Origin: Pristionchus mayeri
Lineage: Eukaryota > Nematoda > Chromadorea > Rhabditida > Neodiplogasteridae
Length of the DNA: 64,000 bases
NCBI GenBank assembly: GCA_036245805.1
Contig: BTRK01000006.1
Span: 20,864,365-20,928,364 of the forward strand
Direction of reading: 5' to 3'
A program made the position numbers and the translations under genes. This document shows positions 47,901 through 56,243 of this stretch, one piece after another. The first letter of the stretch is position 1. The number at the start of each line of letters is the position of its first letter. The notes beneath the pieces were generated by a model, which saw only the letters and a program-made list of their open reading frames with translations, did not search any database and was not told the DNA's origin.

Positions 47901-48908
47901 ATTGGATAGGCGTAATCAGTATGAAATTCTACCCGGAAACCTTATTCACCTAATTTTAGCACATTTTAGAGCAAAGTAATAATAAGAAATGTGTTTTCGA
48001 CGTGACGTCGTCTGGAGCCAACGGAGAGTCTGAGGGCAAAATGAATACGCTCACCGTTTTCAGCACCTTAAATAACCCCAAATAACGGAGTTACGAAGAA
48101 TCAACATTTTATGAGCTGTGCCGGCATTTTCGATTCTTAGGCAAACGGCCTCATATTCGGATGATTCCGTATTAGTTAGTTCTTACGCACATCATTTCGA
48201 GTACAAAGAAATCCAAGACTCCGCCCATCACGCCACCGTTCAGAAAACCGGAACCGGAAAAAAGTTACTACAGTAACCCTGATATCGATTGATATTCTTT
48301 GCGCAAAATGCATGGATTTTGAATTATTCGAAATTTTTATTACTCCCTAGGTACTGTGAGAACAGAAGGCGTAGTCCGTTGTGTGGTGGCGAGATTTAGT
48401 ACATTTGATTCTAAATATTCTTCGCCCGCGTTCGGCGTATATTTAGCATCAATAGTACTAAATCTCGCCACCACACCACGGGCCACGCTTTCTGTTCTCA
48501 CAGTAGTGTTGATAAGTATCGGCGAGCGTAATGTGGGAGTCTGGGAGTGTCGGATCGTTAACCGGCAATTCGAATCGTTAGAAGCCGCGCACGCGGTACA
48601 AAAACATTTTGGAAAAGGGCATCACGGAAAAATTTATTTCACATTTCTCTGATAATATGACATTCCATTTGATGAATCTTCCTAGTTGTAGGTGAAAATG
48701 CTGTTTGAATCATCGGGTGAATACCACTGTAGGAATTAAAATAGAAATTCCCAATTGTTTACTTGATTCCCCGATTGATCTTTGATCTCTTGCAGTGCTC
48801 GTGGACGGGTGTGCCTACGGGGACGTCCGCTTCTTCTCCACTTCCTCCCAATGGCAGACCCACGTGAAGTTCTTCCCCGTCGGTCTCCTCACCCATCATC
48901 AAGTATAA
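29966..48908 (+). CDS. pacs-1: PACS phosphofurin acidic cluster sorting protein (5' end missing)
   Basis: Twenty-four exons join in phase (29966-30046, 32633-32717, 32955-33050, 33461-33569, 33749-33859, 34075-34172, 34357-34453, 34712-34842, 35143-35253, 35835-35924, 37659-37727, 38269-38364, 38605-38796, 38891-39034, 39397-39560, 39933-40005, 43733-43847, 44338-44528, 44724-44805, 44958-45134, 45343-45518, 46272-46403, 46512-46596, 48796-48908). They give 938 residues after a split first codon. The cargo/furin-binding region is clear (LFANWEMDRAHPSTVQ, SLRSNEIVLGD, YPHFLKHKANVMQIHVQRK). An acidic cluster follows (VELSDDSEISEEEDSDLP), then a basic block (KQRLVNLLKKFRVPDEGG). The C-terminal region has SWLQYLRFLLVVPPSSH, VQVEYW and a last exon ending VKFFPVGLLTHHQV. 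PACS proteins link acidic-cluster cargo to adaptors for TGN and endosome sorting. The first coding exon was not found. Introns are unusually large and repeat-rich. Confidence 0.94.
30614..31864 (-). CDS. Nested antisense gene 1 in a pacs-1 intron, unknown
   Basis: I do not recognise this protein. Five exons join in phase (31864-31778, 31493-31368, 31241-31182, 31110-30888 and 30663-30614), giving 181 residues from ATG to TAG. Each junction has good GT/AG signals. The sequence starts MDKGRTPSSTRRWQD and continues KVTPAERRTTSSTNKRPSSQ. A Pro/Ser/Asp-rich middle follows (HPPLESDLPPLILSAPG). It ends WLRRVCCSC. It is basic at the N-terminus and low in hydrophobics, so probably disordered and soluble. 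The C-terminal cysteines could be lipidated (inference). It lies wholly inside the 2.6-kb second pacs-1 intron on the opposite strand. The consistent phase over five exons supports a gene; the lack of a family match lowers confidence. Confidence 0.6.
35288..35620. mobile_element. MITE with GAGTGTCGAAAGT ends and internal CGACTTGTCA repeats
   Basis: A 13-base inverted repeat GAGTGTCGAAAGT opens at 35288 and its reverse complement closes at 35620. Inside, ATCGACTTGTCA or CGACTTGTCA recurs at least five times, with inverted forms (GGCAAGTCG). No coding sequence is present. It sits in a pacs-1 intron, and its left end is close downstream of an exon donor. Confidence 0.78.
36030..37531. repeat. 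Long inverted repeat, about 640-bp arms
   Basis: The left arm runs from GGCGTTTGACAAAATGTTCA (36030) to about 36667. The right arm runs from about 36900 to 37531 and is its reverse complement with scattered mismatches and small indels. Shared blocks include GGTCCAGCACTTTTTT, AATTGATCAGCTCGTCGAGT and CGTGGTCATCTCCTTTTCGA. The spacer is about 230 bp. It has no coding potential. In a pacs-1 transcript it would form a long hairpin. Confidence 0.9.
39588..39787. mobile_element. 200-bp MITE with GTGGTCGAA ends
   Basis: GTGGTCGAAAGGGTAGGTC at 39588 and its near reverse complement ending 39787 (GACCTACTCTTCGACCAC) form imperfect terminal inverted repeats of about 19 bases. The interior repeats GGCACGTTT/GGACACGTTT/GGGCGCGTTTT-like phrases. 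It lies in a pacs-1 intron directly between two ACGGTAG motifs. Confidence 0.7.
40272..40390. repeat. Stem-loop element with GGGGGTGTATCATTTTAGAA arms
   Basis: A perfect 20-base arm ending at 40296 pairs with 40371-40390. The spacer is about 75 bp. GGGTTACCCG-type palindromes follow at 40394-40455. This is probably a small foldback element in a pacs-1 intron. Confidence 0.65.
40711..41885 (-). CDS. Nested antisense gene 2 in a pacs-1 intron, unknown
   Basis: I do not recognise this protein. Five exons, all joined in phase 0 (41885-41772, 41720-41586, 41536-41411, 41362-40946 and 40770-40711), give 283 residues ending in TAA. The N-terminal part looks helical and charged (EQTMYKEYKFVSDEYEKMDR). 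A Ser/Asp-rich middle follows. Then come FFPRNFPPLALAASLPNGIF, DLTHPDSPPSDY and a basic stretch (RRFYEERQEKERRRARRSQQ), ending LWERFCHRHFPQ. There is no membrane span. The 5' end is open: exon 1 here starts at an acceptor, and a possible upstream exon encoding FSLIRDKFSEQLPNKEEVEI lies at about 42480-42560, but its phase needs a further exon. The gene lies inside the 3.7-kb pacs-1 intron on the opposite strand. Confidence 0.66.
42687..43354. repeat. Inverted repeat, 220-bp arms
   Basis: The left arm 42687-42906 (AACTAACAAGGGAATGGTAC to GGCCTCGGTG) and the right arm 43135-43354 are close reverse complements. Few mismatches are visible. The spacer of about 230 bp contains no gene. The arms carry matching open frames, which is a by-product of the duplication. 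It lies in the same pacs-1 intron as nested gene 2. Confidence 0.9.
45629..46004 (-). other. Inverted copy of the crt-1 promoter and signal-peptide exon
   Basis: About 340 bp on the minus strand match 49757-50109 of crt-1 almost base for base. The match covers the promoter, 5' leader and the first 43 coding bases, and ends inside the codon after ACTGTC. Differences noticed are TTCATTTCTG versus TTCCATGCTG and CCACGC versus CCATGC. In the copy, the ATG at 45709 starts the calreticulin signal peptide (MKFALVTLALAATV), then runs into unrelated codons (VKMMRVLSDMHS) and stops at 45629. This would be a 26-residue secreted peptide. It lies antisense inside a pacs-1 intron. The near-identity points to a recent duplication. 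Confidence 0.93.
46788..48155. repeat. Long inverted repeat, about 350-bp arms
   Basis: The left arm starts TATGAGGCCGTTTACCTAAG at 46788 and runs to about 47144. The right arm is 47812-48155. The arms share blocks such as CGTAACTCCGT and GACGACGTCACGTCGAAAAC. Identity is high but with small differences. The spacer of about 670 bp contains a second inverted repeat. It sits in the last pacs-1 intron. Confidence 0.9.
47140..47486. repeat. Nested inverted repeat, about 135-bp arms
   Basis: The left arm 47140-47275 (AACCGGCGTGACGAGAGGAT onward, including GAAGTGGGCAAATGTAGCAG) pairs with 47342-47486. The spacer is about 65 bp of AG-rich GAGAGAGTGT repeats. It lies in the spacer of the larger inverted repeat, so a transcript could form a hairpin within a hairpin. 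Confidence 0.85.
48352..48505. mobile_element. Near-perfect palindromic foldback element
   Basis: TACTGTGAGAACAGAAGGCG starts the left arm (about 51 bases). The right arm ends CTTTCTGTTCTCACAGTA. The loop is about 50 bp. The arms contain GTGTGGTGGCGAGATTTAGT and its complement. This is a small MITE of the palindromic type found in nematode introns. Confidence 0.85.
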
Positions 48909-49756
48909 ATACGAGTGTATCCCCCATGTCTAAGTAACTGTGCCATCTTATTTGTACATACGTGCTTTGTTTCTGTTCGTATCTAGTGGTGTATCGTACT
49001 CTCTTCCGCAGCTATCAATCTCCATTTGCACATTTCCACTAATCAGAAGATTCTTATTTGAGTTATTGATCACTCAGGCGATTCGATTGATCTCTTGTAC
49101 TACATTATCTGACAACCCTTCACTGCTTCTCACTACTCCATCCTTCTACTTACGCTGTATTCCTCCTACATTTCTTAGCACTTTCGCACTCTTTTCTAGA
49201 GATCAGAAGTTATCCATTCAAATAAACTATTATCAGATTACTATACTTACTTACCGGAGCTTATATCATTGTAACATTACTATGCTGGTTGTATCTCTTT
49301 TCCAATGTATTGTTGCGAAACGGTGCTTACACAATCACTCTTGAATGTATTTCGTTAATAAAGCTAATCTTCTATGAGCACTCGTTTTGAGAGAAATCGT
49401 TGAAAGGCGAGGGTTACTATTTGATAGGCTATTGTGCTGAAGCCCAGATCTAGACTATTTCTGCTTCCATTTTTAGTGTTTCAATGCGTAATGACTAGAC
49501 AATCAATTCATAACATTGATCTTACGGCTCATCGTTATTCTTTTAAAAAATATTCTATCTACACTGCATCCTAACTCAACCTCACAACCCTGCAATAGGA
49601 TTTGGCTTCAGCAAAAGTGCCATTTGATATATCACACGTCAACAATGCATTCACAATAATAATATTCACACGATTACGTGTGCACAATTGCAATATGCTG
49701 GTCCCCCGAGACGCGCAAGTAACAAAGCTGACACGCGTGTCGACACGCCGAACCAA

Positions 49757-50066
49757 GTGGGCGGAGTCCACGCTCTCCTCTCTGATTGGTCGAGAGACGC
49801 GTGGTCCAATGGGAGAGCCACAACTCTTGGAGCCTCGTCAGCCTCTTTCTCCTACATTTACCAGAGGAGGCAGAGGAGGGTCATAGAGAGTGGCTCCAGA
49901 AGAGTGCGAGAGTGCCATCCCGAGAGGGAGAGAGAGAGAGAGAGGCTTCACTATTATTGCTGCGTTAGTCCTTTCGAGTTCGAGTTGTCGTGTTTCATTG
50001 TATTCCTCCCTCCCCTTTCATTTCTGATGGAGTACTCCTTGCAGGTTAGACCTACACTAGGGAGCC
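49757..50066 (+). promoter_or_regulatory. crt-1: crt-1 proximal promoter and leader
   Basis: This stretch ends at the crt-1 ATG. It carries clustered CCAAT-type and CGTGG-type boxes (ATTGGTCGAGAGACGCGTGG immediately followed by TCCAATGG). It also has a short GA repeat (about 49925-49943) and a CTTGCAG that could be a trans-splice acceptor 27 bp before the ATG (about 50038-50044). CCAAT and CCACG boxes form the ER-stress element of mammalian calreticulin promoters. Here the order and spacing differ from the strict consensus, so a stress-response role is inference. Confidence 0.5.
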
Positions 50067-52494
50067 ATGAAGTTCGCGCTGGTCACTCTGGCGCTCGCCG
50101 CCACTGTCGCTGCCGAGGTCTACTTCAAGGAGACCTTCGATGGTGAGCATTTAACCGGTTCCCGCCGTTTCTCCCATTCGAAGTTGTAGTCTGTCCGCTG
50201 TTTCTTGCACCAATTGAACTCAAATTGCTGCAGATAACACGTGGGAGGAGCGATGGATCCAGTCGAAGCACAAGGACGACTACGGAGAGTTCAAGCTCTC
50301 GGCCGGCAAGTTCTACGGAGACGAGAAGAGAGACCAGGGAATCAAGACCTCTCAGGTGAGCCATTATTCCCTTCTTTTTGCTAGAATTACGCAGAATTAT
50401 TTACCCACGATTCATCCAATTTGTCGCCTATTGTCTATTTTGATGATTTTAGGATGCGAAGTTCTACTCGAGAGCCGCCAAGTTCGAGAAGGACTTCTCG
50501 AACGCTGGCAAGACCGTCGTCATCCAGTACACCGTGAAGCACGAGCAGGGAATCGACTGCGGAGGAGGATACGTCAAGGTGCGGTATTGATTGATTGTTT
50601 CGACATGCATTGTTTTGGTGAATTACTGATTATGCCGTGTTCAGGTGATGGCTGCTGATGCCAACCTCGAGGATTTCCACGGAGAGACGCCCTACAACCT
50701 CATGTTCGGCCCGGACATCTGCGGACCCACCAAGAAGGTGCACGTCATCTTCTCCTACAAGGGCAAGAACCACCTCATCAAGAAGGACATCAGATGCAAG
50801 GTACGCTTCCACCATTTTCATTCCTGGGCAATTCTTTGCTATACCAGACCAGGCTTGTGGTGTCTTTATCATTCTCCTTTATGATTTCGTCAATCTTATC
50901 TCGAACTGGTCTGGGATTGTAAAGGAGCGTCGTTTTATCTACCTTTTTCGGGGTTTAGTGCAATTTCGGTATCTTATCGGTGGATCTAATCATTGTTGCA
51001 TGGCTAGATTCTGGTGTGCTGACGTGTACTAGCGAGAGAGGAGGGAGTGGGAGAAGGGCTAGGGGGCCTGCTACGTGGCGTGTCTCGCTAGCCGATATGA
51101 GTTTGGGTGATCAATGTTTGCGCCTCTATGTGACGTGGCTAATTGTATCTCGGTTAGCCCAGAGGGGACGAGTGAGGAAGGGAAGGGGTGACGGGGGTAC
51201 AATTTGAAGGGATAGGACGAAGGCGAGAGTGTGAGAGATGGATAGAGGGAACAGTTGACCATTCTACACGTGGAGGGTAGTGAGATTCGAGGTCAACTCT
51301 ACTCCTAGGGATGGGGTCACTCAGTCGATCTCTGTTTGAGCAGCAAGGAGGAAATGCGGGGAAAGTGCACGGAGGGAACGGGGAAAGAAAGGGGTGAAAG
51401 GTCGTGAGCGCCTCTAGGGAACGGGGTGATTGGGGATCTTGATATGAAAACTGAAAAAGAGAAAGTCGTTTCTAAATGATGGCTATCGTTTATTACCGTA
51501 TTCGGATTGCAGGATGACGTGCTCACCCATCTCTACACCCTCATCCTCAACCCCGACAACACGTACGAGGTGCAGATCGATGGAGAGAAGGTGGAGAGCG
51601 GAGACCTCGAGAGCGACTGGGACATGCTCCCCGCCAAGACCATCAAGGACCCCGATGCGAAGAAGCCTGAGGACTGGGACGAGAGGGAATACATTGACGA
51701 TGAGGCTGATACCAAGGTACGCTATTGGGTTGTTGATTGAAGGATGAATACAGTAGGATTAGAATTCTCGATTGATAGTCTCCGTTTGCAGCCCGCCGAC
51801 TGGGAGCAGCCCGAGCACATCGCCGACAAGGACGCGAAGAAGCCCGAGGACTGGGATGACGAGATGGACGGAGAGTGGGAGCCCCCCATGATCGACAACC
51901 CCGAGTACAAGGGAGAGTGGAAGCCGAAGCAGATCAAGAACCCCGCCTACAAGGGCAAGTGGATCCATCCCGACATCGAGAACCCCGAGTACACCCCCGA
52001 CGACCAGATGTACAAGTACGACTCGTGGGGAGCCATCGGATTCGACCTCTGGCAGGTACAGTATATCATCTATCGCCTTGATTGATTGAGAAGTGACTTG
52101 AATGTCATGATTGTGTACTAAGAGTGTGGTGATTGCAGGTGAAGGCCGGCACCATCTTCAACAACGTCATTGTCACCGACTCGATCGAGGAGGCCAAGGA
52201 GCACGCTGCCGAGCGATTCGAGCCCCTCAGAGAGGCCGAGAAGGAGAAGAAGGAGGCTGCCGACAAGGAGGAGGCCGCCAAGCTCGAGGCTGAAGAGAAG
52301 AAGAGAAAGGAGGAGGAGGAGAAGAAGAAGTCCGAGGTGAGAAATATCGATTGTTGTATTCTTGATTACGGTAGTCTGGAGTGATTATTGAATATGATTT
52401 GGTCATGATGGCAGTATATGATTGATGTCTGCAGGAGAAGGAGGAGGACGATGACGAGGAGGAAGAGAAGGAGGAGAAGCACGACGAGCTGTAA
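50067..52494 (+). CDS. crt-1: Calreticulin, ER calcium-binding lectin chaperone
   Basis: Eight exons join in phase (50067-50142, 50234-50355, 50453-50578, 50645-50800, 51513-51716, 51792-52055, 52139-52336 and 52435-52494) and encode 401 residues, normal for the family. The signal peptide is MKFALVTLALAATVAA. The N-domain includes KHEQGIDCGGGYVKV and YNLMFGPDICGPTKKVHVIF with the conserved disulfide cysteines. The P-domain carries three copies each of the two repeat types (for example DPDAKKPEDWDE and GEWKPKQIKNPAYKGKW). The C-domain is a Lys/Glu-rich acidic calcium buffer that ends in HDEL for ER retention. It folds glycoproteins and stores calcium in the ER lumen. An AATAAA lies near 52874. 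Intron 4 (50801-51512) is longer than the others. Confidence 0.98.
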
Positions 52495-53387
52495 GCTGGA
52501 CGTCGTCTTGGTGACTTCTGGCGAGGAGGAAGACCCTTTCCCCCTCTCCACCCTCTAACTGTGATATGCCCCTCCAAGGGATGCCTCTCGCCTCCCTTGC
52601 TTATCCCTCTCATGTCCCCCGATTGTTGTTGAGTTTTGGTTGTATGTAGCAGAGAGCTCTTAATTTATTCCATGTGTATTAGGAACAACCTCAAATTGCT
52701 CCCCTTTCATTTTCTACTTTTGTTAGAAGTGCGTCCTAGGGCTCTCTCTCTTTCAATGTAGACTCTCACCACCCTCCCCATTCTCGGGTTTATCTATTGC
52801 TTGTACCCTTCTTCGATGGACGGACTGTCCTGAGAAGAGGGATAATAAGTCGCCTTGTTACCAAATGTATAGTAATAAAATTTATTGTTTACAACGTTTT
52901 TTTTGGAAGACAATGGAAGTGGGAAGAGGCACAGAAATGGAAACTCGAGGATTCCAAGAAAAACTAGGGCTGAACAGGATAGATGAAACAGAACAGTGAT
53001 TAATAGGCGATGTGATTTAGTATTTTAGGATTATCTCGCTGCTTTGGGCACCGGGATGTCTTCTATTTTTGGAAGACATCGGATAGTACTGCACGACTAT
53101 TTCTGGTTAACAATATTTCATCGAAGAAAACAATGAGTGTGGTAACATTGGTAAGTAGCATGCCAGGTCGAAAATATCTCTATTTTTTCATACGTATTTC
53201 CTTATTAACGGCGGATTATAGAACAGTAGGAAGAGCTCATTATTATCTAAATCGAGGAAATATTAGCCGAGTGAACGTGAACTTTGGAGCCGGAAATCCT
53301 AAAATCGAAACCGGAGAAAAGACCGAGTAGTGTCCGATGTTTACTAGTCCGCGAATTTAAATTTTCATCTGTTAAATCAATCCGTCG

Positions 53388-55232
53388 ATAAGAAGTAGGG
53401 ATGGCAACGGTGTTTACGAATGAGCAAATCAATTCACAGAATGGTACACAACTGAAAGCTATGCCTGCCCCATTCCGACTTTTCACTTTAGTTTTGTAAA
53501 AAAAATGTTTAATTAATTAGAAAAACATTAACGAATGACAAGCAAAAGGCCGACGCTTTCAGTCCAAGTGGAGCACATCGCAAGTCACGTCTTTTACTAA
53601 AATTATCGCAAACTGAAATTCGGTTGCGTTGTAAAACTTTGTGAACGGGGTTCAATAATTTTTTTCTCATGTTAACGGTACTCCGACAGCAATAAAACAT
53701 CGCTTAAAAAATGGAAAAAAAGGTTTAAAATTGGTAGAACTTCAGAATCACTTGGTTACGATAGCGGGAACTTTAAAATTCATTTCCACGCAGGGCGACA
53801 TTAGTATATTTCTGGTTTTTTTGCAGAGCATGCGTGATGGGATGATGTACCAAATATCACAAAATCTCGAACATACTAATGTCGCCCTTCAAGAAAACGA
53901 AAAAAATGCATTTTCACAACGGTAAAATGCTCAACTTTGACGGCCTCATCCTCTAACATTTAATATTTTTATTTATTTTTATTGTGAAAACAATTTTTTG
54001 TGAATGATAATCTACTCAAACTGAGGAAATGAACCCTCAGCACTTAATTCTGAAAACATGCTTATTTTCGATCGCTTCGTGCGCCTTCATTTCTACAGCA
54101 TGCATCTTCTTGCCATGCTTATCGCAGTTTCATTATATATTTATATTCATTCCAATAAATAAAATACTTCAAATATCACATTAAATATTTTTTTAAAATG
54201 TTTTAAAATATTGAAAGAATTTGGCTTGAAAGGTACGGTAGTTTGAAAGCAAAAGCGTCGGAAGGAGGCAACCAATATTCCGTACTCAAAAATTTGAGCT
54301 GCCGTCCCTAATAAGAAGTAGGGACTGCAACGCTGTTAACGAACGAGCAAAACAATTCACAAAATTGTTCACAACTGAAAGCTATGCCTGCCCCATTCCG
54401 ACTTTTCACTTTAGTTTTGTAAAAAATATTTTAATTAATTAGAAAAACATAAATGAATGATAAGCAAAAGGCCGACCCTTTCAGTCCAAGTGGAGCGCAT
54501 CGCAAGTCACGTTTTTTAAATAAAATTATCGCAAACTGAAATTCGGTTGCGTTGTAAAACTTCATGATTGAGGTTCAATAATTTTTTTTTATGTTAACGG
54601 TACTCCGACAGCAATGAAACATCGCTTAATAATGGAAAGAATAGTTTAATATTGATAGAACTTTAGAATCAGGAAGATTACGATACCGAGAACTTTAAAA
54701 ATCATTTAAAAAGAGGACGACTTCCGTATATTTCTGTTTTTTTACCATAAATTGGGAAATGCTGCTCTAAAACAAATATCAAAAAATCTCAAATATACGG
54801 AAGTCGTTCTCTTTGCAAACACCGAAAATGTATTTTCACAACGGTAAAACGCTCAATTTTGACAGCCTCATTCTCTTTTATTTGATATTTATATTTATTT
54901 TTATTGTGAAAACAATTTTTTGTGATTGATAATTTACCAAAAACTGAGGAAATGAAGCTTCAACACATAATTCTGAAAACACGTATATTTTCGATCACAT
55001 CGTGCTTCTCCGGTTCTGCAACATATCTCTTTTTGCTTTGCTTGTTGTTCTTTCAAGATGTGTTCATATTCATTCCAATCAATAAAATTGTCGAAAAATC
55101 GCATTAAATATATTTTTAAAATGTTTTAAAATAATGAAAGAATTTGGCTTGAAAAGTACGGTAGTTTGAAAGAAAAGCGTCGGAAGGAGGCAACCAATAT
55201 TCCGTACTCAAAAATTCGGGCTGCCGTCCCTA
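53388..55232. repeat. Tandem duplication of a 922-bp unit
   Basis: The unit starts ATAAGAAGTAGGGA at 53388 and repeats at 54311. The phrase appears a third time at 55233, where the second copy ends. The copies share long blocks (AAGCTATGCCTGCCCCATTC, TTCAGTCCAAGTGGAGC, GTTAACGGTACTCCGACAGC) with many point differences, so the duplication is not recent. Each copy contains an internal inverted repeat; in copy 1 it is GGGCGACATTAGTAT with ATACTAATGTCGCCC (about 53793-53887). Confidence 0.88.
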
Positions 55233-56179
55233 ATAAGAAGTAGTGAATCCACCAGATTGATATTTTTTATAGATGAGCTACTCATCTACAAACATTGCTT
55301 TGCAACCTAAAATAATAAAATTTGCTCTTTGCAAAGCTTGAAATATCAAACAAATTATTCATTTCACAAAGTGAACTCATCCCTTGGGTCACATCGATGA
55401 TCGAACCACTCCGAAAAGAAAAGTGATAAGCACATCCATACCTGCAGCGAATTTAAAACACTTTACTCAAAGAAATATGGAATTGAATATTCCTTATTCC
55501 GAAATAATATTTGTAGAATTTTACTTGAGCGTCATGAACGTGCCTGAACACTAACTGCGAACAACTATAAAACTCTATTGAGAAAATAATGGAAAATAGA
55601 TAATCGTGTCTGTCTCATGTGGAGATTGTCAGTTTGTTCCAAAATGTTCTAAAGAAATTCCTAAGTGCCCTATTTGACCCCTGTGCCAGAACCCCGAAAC
55701 CTTCTTCTCCCCTGAGCGCTCCTCTCGCTATCTAAACTTCTTGTGTCGCTTCTTGCTTCTTTCCACATCTGGCTCATTTACAGTTGAGAGGGAAGAGAGG
55801 AGAAGGAGAGAAACGAGTAGATCAAAAGATGAAAAGAGATGCCTATGCGGTCGAACTGGAGACGAGAACACCCGGACAAGGGACGAAATATGGAGGGAGA
55901 TCGAGTTGCTGGCTGATTTAGTGTTATTGTCTGGTGACCACAGTGTGAAAGGCGAGAAGTTACAGATTTGTGGAACGAAGAATGGTCTGGAAAGTGAAGC
56001 CTGAGACGGATATTGCAGAGACGTTAGGATATTGAGGATATTGACCGCATTCGAGAATTTGATGAATTTCTTTCTGAGGTTCTGAACGATCCATCTGACA
56101 GAGACAGTCAAGATCAAAATGCAAAAAAAAGGAAATCAGGAAGAAATTGCGCTCTTACCAGTCTCACCGACAATGTGTG

Positions 56180-56243
56180 CTTGGCCGATTGGTTAGAGCA
56201 TTTGGCTTCAATCCGGCAGACTGTTGGTTCGTTTCCCAATCGT
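56180..56243 (+). pseudogene. tRNA-like fragment, probably SINE-derived
   Basis: GGCCGATTGGTTAGAGCA resembles a tRNA A box and D arm. TTGGTTCGTTTCCCAA resembles a T arm with a changed B box.  No acceptor stem pairs. It is therefore a tRNA pseudogene or the head of a SINE rather than a working tRNA. Confidence 0.45.

Noticed and set aside
45808..49968. Identical 60-residue open frames at 45990-45808 (-) and 49786-49968 (+)
   Set aside because: They are shadows across the duplicated crt-1 promoter, not a repeated gene.
49757..50066. Exact ER-stress element (CCAAT-N9-CCACG) in the crt-1 promoter
   Set aside because: The boxes are present but in a different order and spacing, so only a loose resemblance can be claimed.
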